Shown here piece by piece: positions 54,589-63,876 of a stretch of DNA of 64,000 nt (position 1 is its first letter; each line of letters opens with the position of its first letter). Source of the DNA: Gammaproteobacteria bacterium (GTDB lineage Bacteria > Pseudomonadota > Gammaproteobacteria > Competibacterales > Competibacteraceae); assembly GCA_024235095.1 (NCBI GenBank), contig JACKNC010000002.1:682001-746000 (forward strand), read 5' to 3'. The position numbers and the translations under genes are program-made. The notes below the pieces were generated by a model that was not told the DNA's origin, made no database searches, and worked only from the letters and a program-made list of their open reading frames with translations.

Positions 54589-56116
54589 TGGCTTCTTCTT
54601 CCCGTTTTCGCGCCCAAACCAGTTGGGCCAAACGTTTTGCACGCGCTTCCAAATCTTCACTCAGGTTATCCTCGAACATCCGCAACGTCGGCCCGCTGAC
54701 CAAATCGCCTCGACTTTCCAGAGAGCGGGCCACCGCCTTGCCCAGACTCTCGAAGACCAGTCCATACACCACGGCGTGCATCATGCCGCCTACCACTGTG
54801 CCAATACCCGGAAAGGCCTTAAATACATTGCCGACCAGCGCGAGCAGCAGGTTGAAATTGCGCCTGATCTGATTGCCGGCCAGATTCAGGAACCGTTGCG
54901 TATCCATCTCGCGCGCCGGCACTTCATACAGAGCGCACAACTCCTTGATCAGATTAAACCCCAGGTAGCCTTGAATCAGCACATCGGTTCCCGGACTCAC
55001 CGCCGCCAGCGCCCCAAACACCGCCTTACGCGAATAGCTCTGGATAATCGTCTCGGCTTTGCCGCGCCGGTGCTCGGCCACGGCGGAATCGAGTTTCTGC
55101 TGGGCCAGCACGAACACCGCCGTGTCGCGCAGCGCATCCAGCACCTGCGGATCGGTATCCAGATAACGCTGCAAAGCGCATCGCAGATCCTCGACTTCCG
55201 GCTTGCGCTCGCGCAGGGAAGTTTCCTCGCGACCGTCATGGTAGATGCGGGTCACTTCCTCGACGCCGCCGCATTGCACCGGCGCCACTTCGACTTGTTC
55301 GCCAATCCGCTCAGCCAGGCGTCCACGCACCAGGGTCAATTCTGATTCGGTGAACCGATCGATTTTGTTCAAGGCAACGATCAGCGGACTGCCCAGATCG
55401 ACCAACGTCCGCAACGCTTCATACTGATTACGGGTCAGATCGCCCTCGCACACATAGAGAATCACATGGGCGCGCAGGGCTTCGTCGCGAGCCATCCGGT
55501 CCAGACTGCCGTCCGCCTCATTCAGACCTGGCAAATCGGCCAGCACCAGACGGTCGCCCGCCGAACTGGTCCAGGTGTAGTAGCTCACTTCGCGAGTCGT
55601 GCCGCCGCAGACATCGACCGCAATATCGGTTCCCGGCAGCAGGGCGCGAATCAGCGAGGATTTGCCGGCGCTGATTTCGCCGAATATGGCGACGATGATT
55701 TCGCCCACCGCCCGTCGGCGCTGCAACTCTTCCAATTCGTGACGGATATCGTAAACCGGCACCCCGGCGGCTTCGCTGCGCTCCATCCGTTCGCGCAGCG
55801 TCGCCTCGTCCGGCGGCGGGGCCGGCTTACGGGGTTTTTCACTGGGACGGCCCCAGCGCAATACGCGCCAGACCGCGTAAGCGCCACCGCCGCTCAAGAC
55901 GCACAAAATGAACAGATAAACGACCCAGAACGTCGTCGGCGCACGCTGCAAGCGCTCCCAGACTGACAGGCCCAGGTCGGTGATATACAGCACCAGCACC
56001 AGCAGGAACGCCACGCCCACACTGGCGCCGATCGCCAGTATCAAACGCACCGGCAAGAGCGCCCGAGCAGCGGGCGACAGCGGCAGCTTGGACAGTAAGG
56101 GCTTAGACAGCGACAT
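54566..56116 (-). CDS. DUF697-type membrane GTPase (first of tandem pair)
   Basis: GTPase of 516 residues from ATG 56116 (TTG at 56134 possible). Two N-terminal transmembrane helices (ILAIGASVGVAFLLVLVLYI and VVYLFILCVLSGGGAYAVW) place it in the inner membrane. G1 is FGEISAGKSSLIRALLPG, G3 DLPGLNEADGS and G4 ALNKIDRF. The C-terminus has a DUF697-like part (AVSPGTDVLIQGYLGFNLIK) and a glycine-rich hydrophobic segment (FPGIGTVVGGMMHAVVYGL). Its start lies inside the 3' end of the thioesterase gene. The tandem arrangement suggests a heteromeric pair. Confidence 0.88.
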   Translation of the reverse strand: MSLSKPLLSKLPLSPAARALLPVRLILAIGASVGVAFLLVLVLYITDLGLSVWERLQRAPTTFWVVYLFILCVLSGGGAYAVWRVLRWGRPSEKPRKPAPPPDEATLRERMERSEAAGVPVYDIRHELEELQRRRAVGEIIVAIFGEISAGKSSLIRALLPGTDIAVDVCGGTTREVSYYTWTSSAGDRLVLADLPGLNEADGSLDRMARDEALRAHVILYVCEGDLTRNQYEALRTLVDLGSPLIVALNKIDRFTESELTLVRGRLAERIGEQVEVAPVQCGGVEEVTRIYHDGREETSLRERKPEVEDLRCALQRYLDTDPQVLDALRDTAVFVLAQQKLDSAVAEHRRGKAETIIQSYSRKAVFGALAAVSPGTDVLIQGYLGFNLIKELCALYEVPAREMDTQRFLNLAGNQIRRNFNLLLALVGNVFKAFPGIGTVVGGMMHAVVYGLVFESLGKAVARSLESRGDLVSGPTLRMFEDNLSEDLEARAKRLAQLVWARKREEEANAGTTTG

Positions 56117-56540
56117 CGGGCGGGAACAGGTCAAGGAACGGTTGCGGAATCTTCTGGATAGCGCGCCGGGCGTAGTCGAAGAACACTATGCCGGTTTTAG
56201 CTTGCGCCACTTCCCGACCACTGACTTTTTCCGTGACGCGGTAAAGAAAATCGCAGCCGTACTTGTTGAAATCGGCGAGCGCGATGGCGACAACCAGAGT
56301 TTCACCAGGGAACGCCTCGGATTTATACACCAGAGCGCTATCGGTCATGATCAGTCCAAAGCCGCCAATGCTCCCTTCGCTGAGACCGTAATGTTCCAGG
56401 AAACAAACGCGCGCCTCGTGCAGCAGACCCAGCATGGCGTCATTGCCCAAGTGTCCGCCATAATTAACGTCAGTGATCCGTACCCGTAGTTCGGTGGTAA
56501 ATAAATAATGGGCTGGCAGTTCTAGTTTAATTCGCGCCAT
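56103..56540 (-). CDS. Hotdog-fold acyl-CoA thioesterase (4HBT family)
   Basis: Thioesterase of 145 residues. ELRVRITDVNYGGHLGNDAML near residue 17 is the active-site region with the conserved aspartate, and FGLIMTDSALVYKSEAFPGE follows. First gene of the unit thioesterase-GTPase-GTPase-DUF3301. Substrate unknown. Confidence 0.88.
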   Translation of the reverse strand: MARIKLELPAHYLFTTELRVRITDVNYGGHLGNDAMLGLLHEARVCFLEHYGLSEGSIGGFGLIMTDSALVYKSEAFPGETLVVAIALADFNKYGCDFLYRVTEKVSGREVAQAKTGIVFFDYARRAIQKIPQPFLDLFPPDVAV

Positions 56541-56647
56541 GCGCCGCCTCGATCTCGGAAGTCCGTTTTAATGATTAGGTGTGAAAGTCCGACCGCTTTA
56601 TGCAACATTGCGGTCGCGGCGGGAATTGTAAACGATTATCGGTTAAA

Positions 56648-57061
56648 TCACCCCTCCTGATCAGCCAGCACCGTGCAAACCACGCGGCGGTCGTTACGCG
56701 GCCCATCGAATTCGCAGAAAAAGATATTTTGCCAGCGAGACAGCCCCAACTTGCTGTCAATCACCGGAATCGTCTCCGACGGTCCAACCAACCCCGCCTT
56801 CAGATGGGCGTCACCGTTGCCGTCCTGCTGGTCATGCAGCCACACCCCGCGTGGAATCAGCTTGCGCAGCAGATTAACCACGTCCGTTTGCACACTGTCA
56901 TCCCAGTTTTCCTGGATCATGGTCGCAGCGGTAGCGCCTTGGGCGTAAACCGACAGCAGGCCGTCGCGGACGCCGCTGGCCTTGAGCGCTGCCGCCACCT
57001 GTGGGGTAATATCAATCAATTCCTCGCGCTGTCGGGTCGACAGGTGAATGATTTGACGCAT
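56648..57061 (-). CDS. YjbQ family protein (UPF0047)
   Basis: Protein of 137 residues with the family's motifs VYAQGATAATMIQENWD, LHDQQDGNGDAHLKAGLVGPSETIPV and WQNIFFCEFDGPR. The histidines form a metal/phosphate site in solved homologues, some of which show weak thiamine-phosphate synthase activity. True role unknown. Monocistronic. Confidence 0.93.
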   Translation of the reverse strand: MRQIIHLSTRQREELIDITPQVAAALKASGVRDGLLSVYAQGATAATMIQENWDDSVQTDVVNLLRKLIPRGVWLHDQQDGNGDAHLKAGLVGPSETIPVIDSKLGLSRWQNIFFCEFDGPRNDRRVVCTVLADQEG

Positions 57062-57107
57062 GGCCTTATCTCTTTATTATGACACTTGGAATACCGGCGC
57101 GATTCGG

Positions 57108-57551
57108 TTACTTGACTCGTTGCCACTGCTGCTGCTTGCTGAAGAACATCCATTTGCCGGTCACTTCCAGTATTTTACCATCCGCATTCAATTTGGCTTT
57201 ACTAGCATAAACGCCGCCGTCCGCAGGATTGAAAATCTTGCCGCCGGTCCATGCATCGCCGTCTTTTTTCAGATCCCATAGAATCTTCATGCCCACTAAT
57301 GGCTTGTCCTTCGACTCACCCTCACATTTGCTACAGGTTTTCTCTTTGGCGCCTTCCAGCAATTCCACGATTTTTCCAGTCAGTACGCCATTGCTTTCGG
57401 TGATTTCGACGATACTCTTGGGTTTGCCAGACTGGTCGTCGATGGTTCGCCATTGTCCCACCGGGGACTGGGGATCGGCGGCCTGAGCGGTCGTGAGCAG
57501 CAGCAGGCCACACAGGGCGCCAAGGCCGGTGATGAGTGCGATTTTTTTCAT
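57108..57551 (-). CDS. DUF2147 secreted protein
   Basis: Precursor of 147 residues with a signal peptide (IALITGLGALCGLLLLTTAQA). The mature part has SPVGQWRTIDDQSGKPKSIVEI, LEGAKEKTCSKCEGESKDKPLVGM and GGKIFNPADGGVYASKAKL, the DUF2147 lipocalin-like pattern. A Cys-x-x-Cys pair (CSKC) and another periplasmic cysteine-free barrel suggest possible redox or metal binding. Function unknown. Confidence 0.9.
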   Translation of the reverse strand: MKKIALITGLGALCGLLLLTTAQAADPQSPVGQWRTIDDQSGKPKSIVEITESNGVLTGKIVELLEGAKEKTCSKCEGESKDKPLVGMKILWDLKKDGDAWTGGKIFNPADGGVYASKAKLNADGKILEVTGKWMFFSKQQQWQRVK

Positions 57552-57662
57552 GGATATTCTCCTGGTTGGTTTGCAGGCCGTGGCAAAGCGCGGTCAAATT
57601 CAGTGTAGGCGGTAGCGGTTATGGTTGCCTGCACAATGACGGCTGCATAATGGAGCGAGGGC

Positions 57663-58148
57663 ATGTTGCCGGTCGAATGGGGTTTGTTGCTATTGATTCT
57701 GGTTGCCAACGGTACGCCAGTTCTTGTCACGCGGCTCTGTGGCGACTGGGGCGGTCGCCCATTGGATGGCGGCTGGATACTGGCGGATGGACGTCGCCTG
57801 CTGGGCGATGCCAAAACCTGGCGAGGACTATTAGCCGCAATGCTGGCAACCGGACTGGGTGCAGTATTGCTGCACTGGCCGATAGGGGTCGGGATCATCA
57901 TCGGCCTGGCCGCCATGTTGGGGGATGTGCTGTCAAGCTTTATCAAACGCCGTTTAGGTCTGGACTCCAGCAGTCAATCTGTGGGGCTGGATCAGATTCC
58001 CGAAGCGCTGTTGCCCCTGCTGGCGGTAGCGGAGACTTTTGCTCTGGGCGGGCTGACGATCGCTATGATCGTGGTGGGATTTGCAGTGCTGGAACTGACG
58101 CTATCGCCGCTTTTCTACTGGCTCGGCATCCGCAACCGGCCCTATTAA
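57663..58148 (+). CDS. CDP-archaeol synthase family protein (CarS-like)
   Basis: Membrane protein of 161 residues with about four hydrophobic helices. RLCGDWGGRPLDGG, LLGDAKTWRGLLAA, MLGDVLSSFIKRRLGLDSS and LDQIPEALLPLL match the CTP:lipid cytidylyltransferase family represented by archaeal CarS. In bacteria its substrate is unknown; archaeal lipids are not expected. It diverges from the DUF2147 gene and overlaps the convergent phosphoesterase by four bases. Confidence 0.88.
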   Translation: MLPVEWGLLLLILVANGTPVLVTRLCGDWGGRPLDGGWILADGRRLLGDAKTWRGLLAAMLATGLGAVLLHWPIGVGIIIGLAAMLGDVLSSFIKRRLGLDSSSQSVGLDQIPEALLPLLAVAETFALGGLTIAMIVVGFAVLELTLSPLFYWLGIRNRPY

Positions 58149-59113
58149 ACAGACTCCTTTTGCTGGGCAGTGAAGCAGCGTAGCCGATGCAACGTGATTT
58201 CCGGCGGACAGTTGAAGCGTACTCCGACCACCGATGAACCCGAACCGACCGAGGTATAACCCTGCATGGTGTGATAACGCCAGAGACCTTTGCAAAAACG
58301 GCGTGGACAGTGAGCATTCGTCATCAAGGCGATCCCACCTGGCAGGCAGATCTGACCGCCGTGCGTATGGCCGCTGAGCATCAGGTCGAAACCGGCGTGA
58401 GCCGCCAGTCGATAGGGTTCCGGGGAATGGGAAAGCAGGATAGCGGCGGCATCGTGAGGAATCGCGGCAGCCGCCTTGTGGAAGTTGTCGACCTGATAGT
58501 AGTGCGGATCGTCAATACCAGCCAAATAGAGCGTCGCTCCGTCGCGTTCCAGCGCCACCGATTCGTTCAGCAGCAGAAAAATATCCAGTTGCTCAATCCC
58601 GCTGACCATCCGGATCGAGTCGTGGTTGCCCAGGATGGCGTAAACCGGTCCGCGCAGATGTGGACGCACCTCGGCCAGCGCCGCGATGATCGCTTTATAG
58701 GCGCCATACGTTTTAGCGCGAAAGTCGCCGGTGATCACACATACGTCATAGTCCACTGCTTGCAGGCGTTCGATCAAGACGGCGGGATAGGCGGGATGAG
58801 CATCCAGATGCATATCGCTCAAATGCAGCAGGGTAAAACCGTCAAACGCTACCGGTAACCGGGACAGAACGATGTCGTTGCGGCGGATCTGCAGCGCAGC
58901 GGCGTTGCGCACTCCCCGTTGGTACAGTCCCAAGCTGCGCAGTGTCAAGCGTATCAGCGTGTGTATCGAGTACCAGTTCTCGATGTGGAAGAAAGTCCGG
59001 CCCCGTCCGAAGATTTGCGTCGCATGTTCGGCCTCAATGCCAAGTCGTTGCTGCAAATGCACCCGGCCCAGGCGCTGTTCGAGTTGCCGGTATTCAGTGG
59101 ATTCACGATCCAA
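58145..59113 (-). CDS. Metallophosphoesterase
   Basis: Calcineurin-like phosphoesterase of 322 residues. Motifs HLSDMHLDAHP near residue 96, VITGDFRAKTYG, AILGNHDS and SGHTHGGQICLP bind two metals. The N-terminal 60 residues are basic with no clear signal peptide. Closest to UDP-2,3-diacylglucosamine or membrane phosphodiesterases of the YkuE type; substrate unresolved. It follows the alcohol dehydrogenase gene by 11 bases. Confidence 0.88.
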   Translation of the reverse strand: MDRESTEYRQLEQRLGRVHLQQRLGIEAEHATQIFGRGRTFFHIENWYSIHTLIRLTLRSLGLYQRGVRNAAALQIRRNDIVLSRLPVAFDGFTLLHLSDMHLDAHPAYPAVLIERLQAVDYDVCVITGDFRAKTYGAYKAIIAALAEVRPHLRGPVYAILGNHDSIRMVSGIEQLDIFLLLNESVALERDGATLYLAGIDDPHYYQVDNFHKAAAAIPHDAAAILLSHSPEPYRLAAHAGFDLMLSGHTHGGQICLPGGIALMTNAHCPRRFCKGLWRYHTMQGYTSVGSGSSVVGVRFNCPPEITLHRLRCFTAQQKESV

Positions 59114-59124
59114 AATAGCCGCCT

Positions 59125-60312
59125 TTAGAGCCGTTGCCGCATTACGTCAGTGATTTCGGCATCGCTGAGCGCCAACGGGTTGGTCTTCATGCTGCTGCCG
59201 CGTGAATGGGTGACAACGTGGGCGAAATCACTCTCCTGAATGCCATAAACATTTAAGCGAGGCAGACTCAGTCGCTCGGTCCATTCATCCAGCAAGGCTA
59301 ACAGCGCAGCGTGGCCTTCTTCCAGACTCGGAAAATGCCGGCCATGCAGCAGATCGCCAGCGCGGGCATATTTACGCCAAGCTGGATTGTTGGGATCGCG
59401 CTCCCGCAGCGCCGCCAGGTTAACGCGGGTCGCGGCCCCAACCAGAGTGCCGCAGACTACGCCATGCGGGATCGGGAAGAATGCACCCAGAGGCGAAGCC
59501 AAACCATGCACCGACCCCAGGCCGGTCTGCGCCAGGCAAACGCCGGACAGCAATGCTGCATAGGCCATGTTTGCTTGTCCGGCAGCGGCGTTTTCTCCAT
59601 TTTCATACCACGCGAACAAACCATCTCGCACGGCCTGCAAACCGCTTTCCGCCAGCGCATCCGTGAAGAGATTCGCTTTAATCGACACATAAGATTCCAG
59701 CAGTTGCGTCAATGCATCCATCGCATTGGCAGCGATCTGCGGCTTGGGACAGGACGCCAGCAGGTCAGGATCAAGCAGCGCGTATTCTGGAACCAGCTTG
59801 TCATCGCGAAAGGACTTTTTGAAGCCGTCAGGGCCACGCTGACTCAGGACGGCATTTTTAGTGGCTTCGCTGCCTGTGCCGGCGGTGGTCGGCGCCGCGA
59901 TAAACGGTAGCGCCGGCCCTTGATAGGTTTTTTCCGGGCCGACCCCTTCCAGGTAGTCCATGACCGAATCGCCGACCTGCAATAAACCGGCGATGGCTTT
60001 GGCGGCGTCCAGGACGCTGCCGCCGCCGATGCCGGCAACTGCGGTGAACCCCTGGCCGTGAAATTCCCGAACTGCGTCATCCACGTTTTGCGGTGACGGT
60101 TCATCCGTGATCCGCACCTGCGCCCAGTCGATGTTGGCCTTTTCCAGAGCGTTCAACAGCGCTGGCCAGTGGGGCGATTCAACAAATGAGCGCTGGCCAG
60201 TAATCAACAGCACCCGGTTGCCGTACCGGGCGATCAGACCGGGGAGTTTTTTGATGCTGCCAGCGCCGAATTCAATGCGCGGCAAACGGGCAATTGAGAA
60301 AGGAGTGATCAT
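59125..60312 (-). CDS. Iron-containing alcohol dehydrogenase
   Basis: Group III dehydrogenase of 395 residues from ATG 60312, preceded by GGAGCG; the frame is open to 60354. NAD-binding GIGGGSVLDAAKAIAGLL near residue 93, FIAAPTTAGTGSEATKNAVL near 134, metal-ligand histidines in VHGLASPLGAFFPIPHGVVCG near 260 and a further one towards the C-terminus. Substrate unknown; aldehyde reduction is possible. Confidence 0.92.
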   Translation of the reverse strand: MITPFSIARLPRIEFGAGSIKKLPGLIARYGNRVLLITGQRSFVESPHWPALLNALEKANIDWAQVRITDEPSPQNVDDAVREFHGQGFTAVAGIGGGSVLDAAKAIAGLLQVGDSVMDYLEGVGPEKTYQGPALPFIAAPTTAGTGSEATKNAVLSQRGPDGFKKSFRDDKLVPEYALLDPDLLASCPKPQIAANAMDALTQLLESYVSIKANLFTDALAESGLQAVRDGLFAWYENGENAAAGQANMAYAALLSGVCLAQTGLGSVHGLASPLGAFFPIPHGVVCGTLVGAATRVNLAALRERDPNNPAWRKYARAGDLLHGRHFPSLEEGHAALLALLDEWTERLSLPRLNVYGIQESDFAHVVTHSRGSSMKTNPLALSDAEITDVMRQRL

Positions 60313-60403
60313 AGCGGCGCTCCAAGAGATTTCATGAATTAAAACCAAAAGCACTATAAGCTATTTCTCTGGTCAATCTCAAAACGCCTGATGGGAGTAC
60401 ACC

Positions 60404-61084
60404 GTGAAACTGCTGGCCCTGGAGACCGCCACCGAAGCCTGTTCCGCCGCTGTGTGGGCAGATGGCGCTGTATTGGAGCGCTATGCACTGGCTCCACGCC
60501 GCCATGCGGCGCTCATTCTACCGATGATCGAGGCAGTGCTGGCGGAAGCCGGATTGAGGATTAATCAATTAGACGCTCTGGCAATCGGGCGCGGACCCGG
60601 CGCCTTCACCGGAGTCCGTATTGCGACAGGGATTATCCAGGGCATTGCCTTCGCCAGCGATCTGCCGGTCGCGCCGGTATCCACCCTGGCGGCGCTGGCC
60701 TTTGGCGTTACCCGGGAACCCGGTCAGACGCGAATCGCCACCGCGCTGGATGCTCGCATGGGGGAGGTGTACTGGGGAACCTGGATGATCGATGGCGAAA
60801 CCGTAGAACTGCTGGGCCAGGAGCGGGTTTGCGCGCCTGCTCAGGTCACTGCTCCGCCAGGCGAATGGTTTGGAGCCGGGGCTGGTTGGGCCGCTTATTC
60901 CCAAACTTTGCTGCAACGGCTCACTGTAAGCGGCTGGCAGGGCGACTGCTATCCCCATGCTGGCGATGTGGCCCGCCTCGCCGCGGCTCCCAGCGGACGC
61001 AGTGAATGGCTGACCGCTGAGCAAGTGTTGCCCGTCTATTTGCGCAATCAGGTTGTGAGTCAGCTCCCTGCGGTATCCCGCTAA
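60404..61084 (+). CDS. tsaB: tRNA t6A37 threonylcarbamoyl complex dimerisation subunit TsaB
   Basis: Works with TsaD and TsaE to make t6A37 on tRNAs. Length 226 residues; LLALETATEACSAAVW at the start, RHAALILPMIEAVLAEAG, AIGRGPGAFTGVRIATGIIQG and ALDARMGEVYWG are the family's motifs. Position is conserved near tRNA-modification or stress genes in some relatives. Single gene with an AGGAG-less leader GGGAG seven bases upstream. Confidence 0.96.
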   Translation: MKLLALETATEACSAAVWADGAVLERYALAPRRHAALILPMIEAVLAEAGLRINQLDALAIGRGPGAFTGVRIATGIIQGIAFASDLPVAPVSTLAALAFGVTREPGQTRIATALDARMGEVYWGTWMIDGETVELLGQERVCAPAQVTAPPGEWFGAGAGWAAYSQTLLQRLTVSGWQGDCYPHAGDVARLAAAPSGRSEWLTAEQVLPVYLRNQVVSQLPAVSR

Positions 61085-61183
61085 ATCGTGTTGCGAATAT
61101 TTGGCATTTAAGTATCATTCGCGGTAAGCTCCCTCCGCTGTAGCCAAAAAGACAAAAAGCATGACTACCTGGAGGATATGCCC

Positions 61184-61663
61184 ATGAATACTGCGATAAT
61201 TGCTGATCCTGCCCACAGTAAGGCGCTGCCCGACCTGGTGGCCAAGCTGCTGACCGCGCGTCAGGAAAGCCTGGTGCTTTATCAAAAACTGGCTGCGATG
61301 AAACCCTTTACGCTGGTTGATCCTGCGCGGCATCGATTGCGACGATTTCAGCAGGCGCTGGTGGATTATCTGGCGCTGGGGCCGTTCGAGGTCTATCAGG
61401 CGCTGGAGGAACAACCGGCGGATTCGCCGTATCGTCAGGCCCGCGAACTGGCCCGGCGACTTTATGCCCCCATTGCTTTCACCACCCAAGCTGCACTGGC
61501 CTTCCATGATCGCTACGACGGCGAATTATCGGAACCGGCGCTTGCACAACTGGACCAGGCGCTCTCGCAACTGGGTGAATCATTGGCAACCCGTATTGAA
61601 CTGGAAGATCAGATTTTGGCTGCCGTTAGCCACAGCCTAACCCAATCTCGGGTAGCGGCTTGA
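61184..61663 (+). CDS. Rsd/AlgQ family anti-sigma factor
   Basis: Helical protein of 159 residues resembling Rsd, which binds sigma-70 region 4 in stationary phase. Aligned features are LLTARQESLVLYQKLAAMKP, FQQALVDYLALGPFEVYQAL and LSQLGESLATRIELEDQILAAV, matching Rsd's helices by recollection. ATG 61184 lies eight bases after GGAGG; the ATG at 61178 is only two bases from it, so the downstream start is better. It could also regulate alginate-type genes like AlgQ. Confidence 0.85.
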   Translation: MNTAIIADPAHSKALPDLVAKLLTARQESLVLYQKLAAMKPFTLVDPARHRLRRFQQALVDYLALGPFEVYQALEEQPADSPYRQARELARRLYAPIAFTTQAALAFHDRYDGELSEPALAQLDQALSQLGESLATRIELEDQILAAVSHSLTQSRVAA

Positions 61664-61679
61664 TTTTTTGTTAATAGCT

Positions 61680-62561
61680 TCAGTAACCCCTTAGCCAGGC
61701 CGGGCGCAACGACGTCCGGCCGGTCAGCGCTTCTCCCAGTTGCGCCAACAAGCGTTCGCGATCCCTGGGCAATTCACCCGCCAGCGCCAGGGCGTTGGAC
61801 GCATGATTGGAACGAAACACCAGCGGCGCGAGCGGATTTAACCGCTCGATCAGCCGCGCCTGCTCCTCTAAAAGCGCGTGGTCATCCTGCTCCTGGAACG
61901 GTTCACGGAACTTGCGATGAAATTCGTCATGGATCATCGGATCCAGCATGAGTTGCAAGGTTGAGAGATAATCCAGCTTCACCTGGTTGACCAACTCAGC
62001 AGTGGCGTCGATGTGTTCCCGCCAGCGCGCCTGTCCGCCGAGACCAAGAATCACCGTCGCGGAGAGGGTTAATCCCGCCTGTTTGGCTTTGGTCAAACCA
62101 TTTGCCATCGCTTCCGGCGTTGCACCCTTGGTAATGCGTTTCAGTAAATCTGCCGCGCCGGTTTCAATACCGTAATACAACAGTTTCAGACCGTTCTCGC
62201 GCAATGCCGTCAGTTCTTCCACTGACTTCTTCAATAGATTGGCGGGCAGCGCGTAACTGGATACGCGCTCCAGGCGGGGGAAGGCCGCGCGCAGCGATTC
62301 CAGCAGCACCAGCAGATGATCAGTCGGCGCGGCCAGGGCGTCGCCATCGGCCAGGAACACGCGCCGAATTCCGGGAACGGCTTGCGCCATAGCCTGGATT
62401 TCGGCCTGAACCGACGCCAGGGGACGAATGGCAAAGGTTTTGGTTCGGTACATCGAACAAAAACTACAGCGGTTAAAGCTGCATCCCAGGGTCACCTGCA
62501 AAATGAAACTGTCCGCCTCGGAGGGCGGTCGCCAAAGCGGCATGTCGTAATGGATCAACAT
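61680..62561 (-). CDS. Elp3-type radical SAM protein
   Basis: Radical SAM enzyme of 293 residues from ATG 62561. The cluster motif is CSFNRCSFCSMYR near residue 28, followed by RRVFLADGDALAAP, LLYYGIETGAADLLKRITKGAT and ATVILGLGGQ. B12-independent, no SPASM-like extra cysteines. Substrate unknown. The frame continues upstream to 62627, overlapping folD. Confidence 0.88.
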   Translation of the reverse strand: MLIHYDMPLWRPPSEADSFILQVTLGCSFNRCSFCSMYRTKTFAIRPLASVQAEIQAMAQAVPGIRRVFLADGDALAAPTDHLLVLLESLRAAFPRLERVSSYALPANLLKKSVEELTALRENGLKLLYYGIETGAADLLKRITKGATPEAMANGLTKAKQAGLTLSATVILGLGGQARWREHIDATAELVNQVKLDYLSTLQLMLDPMIHDEFHRKFREPFQEQDDHALLEEQARLIERLNPLAPLVFRSNHASNALALAGELPRDRERLLAQLGEALTGRTSLRPAWLRGY

Positions 62562-62575
62562 CGTGAATTCTCGGG

Positions 62576-63478
62576 CTAATCCGCTATGGGCAGGATATCG
62601 GGAACAGAGATTCCGTGCTGCCGACAAGTGGCGGTCAAGGTATTCAGCAACAGACAGGCGATGGTCATCGGCCCTACCCCGCCCGGCACCGGGGTAATCG
62701 CGCCCGCGACTTCAACCGCCGAGGCGAAGTCTACATCGCCGGTCAATCGACTCTTGCCATCGGGAGTGGGAAGGCGGTTGATGCCGACGTCGATCACCGT
62801 CGCACCCGGTTTCAGCCAGTCACCCTTCACCATCTGCGCCCGGCCCACCGCCGCCACCAGGACATCCGCTCGCCGGCATTCATCCACTAGGTCGCGGGTG
62901 CGGGAATGGGCGATCGTTACGGTGCAATGCTCACGCAGCAGCAGGGCCGCCATCGGCTTGCCCACGATATTGGAGCGTCCCAGCACTACCGCCCGTTGGC
63001 CGGCCAAATCCCCAGCATGGGCTTTCAGCAGCATCAGGCAACCCAGCGGGGTGCAGGGCGCCATTGCGGTTCCACCGGTCGCCAGCAGACCCGCGTTGAC
63101 CGGATGGAAACCGTCGACATCCTTAGCAACGGCGATAGTCTCGATGACCGTCTGCGGATCAATCTGTTGGGGAAGAGGCAACTGCACCAGAATGCCGTTG
63201 ACCGCCGGATCCTGGTTCAATTCGACAATACGCTCCAGCAATTCGGATGAGGTCGTGGTGGCGGGCAACCGGTATTGAAAGGAATTCATACCCGCTTCCT
63301 GAGCCTGCAAGCCCTTGTTACGCACATAGATCTGGCTAGCGGGGTCTTCACCTACCAGGACAACCGCTAAGCCTGGGGTTAAGCCATACACCGTTTTGAG
63401 CCGGGCGACTTGCACCGCGATGCTGGCGCGGAGTTGGGCAGCGAAATTTTTACCGTCAATAATCGTGGCCGTGGCCAT
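62576..63478 (-). CDS. folD: Methylenetetrahydrofolate dehydrogenase/cyclohydrolase FolD
   Basis: Bifunctional one-carbon enzyme, 300 residues from ATG 63478 with AAGGGAAG upstream; the longer frame to 63622 is not needed. Motifs: LAVVLVGEDPASQIYVRNK with the catalytic YVRNK lysine, NGILVQLPLPQQ, KDVDGFHPVNAG, VVLGRSNIVGKPMAALLL and PVPGGVGPMTIACLLLNT. Fourteen bases upstream of the radical SAM gene, so the two may be co-transcribed. Confidence 0.97.
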   Translation of the reverse strand: MATATIIDGKNFAAQLRASIAVQVARLKTVYGLTPGLAVVLVGEDPASQIYVRNKGLQAQEAGMNSFQYRLPATTTSSELLERIVELNQDPAVNGILVQLPLPQQIDPQTVIETIAVAKDVDGFHPVNAGLLATGGTAMAPCTPLGCLMLLKAHAGDLAGQRAVVLGRSNIVGKPMAALLLREHCTVTIAHSRTRDLVDECRRADVLVAAVGRAQMVKGDWLKPGATVIDVGINRLPTPDGKSRLTGDVDFASAVEVAGAITPVPGGVGPMTIACLLLNTLTATCRQHGISVPDILPIAD

Positions 63479-63629
63479 GGATTCTTCCCTTGATGGTTGA
63501 AAGCGTCCGCCAATTCTACTACAGGACGCTGACCTGCTGCCGTTATGCGGATGTCGAGGGGGCCTGAATTTGCTATTGTCTTGCTCGCCGTTATCCCTAC
63601 ATTCCGGGTCATGGCTATTCACTGCAGCA

Positions 63630-63800
63630 GTACGCAGTGCGTACCCTACTCTTGAATGATCGGTATCAACGTCATCGATGTAGGGTACGCACCGCGTACC
63701 TTGGAATGCAGGCTAAACAGGTTGCCAGACTATAATTCTCATCACATCAAACGATAGCTGTTAAATTCTGTGTAGCCCAGTAGGGTACGCATAGCGTACC
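63630..63800. repeat. Three GTAGGGTACGCNNNGCGTACC motifs
   Basis: Copies at 63630-63649 (inverted), 63680-63700 and 63781-63800. Each is a short palindrome by itself (GTACGC/GCGTAC), and the first two face each other as a 71-base inverted pair. Confidence 0.85.
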
Positions 63801-63876
63801 TTTTCTCAGCGCGGGAAATCCTCACCTCCTTCCAGCGTGAACCGGACGAAGGCGGCTATGCTTTTTGTTCTCGCCC

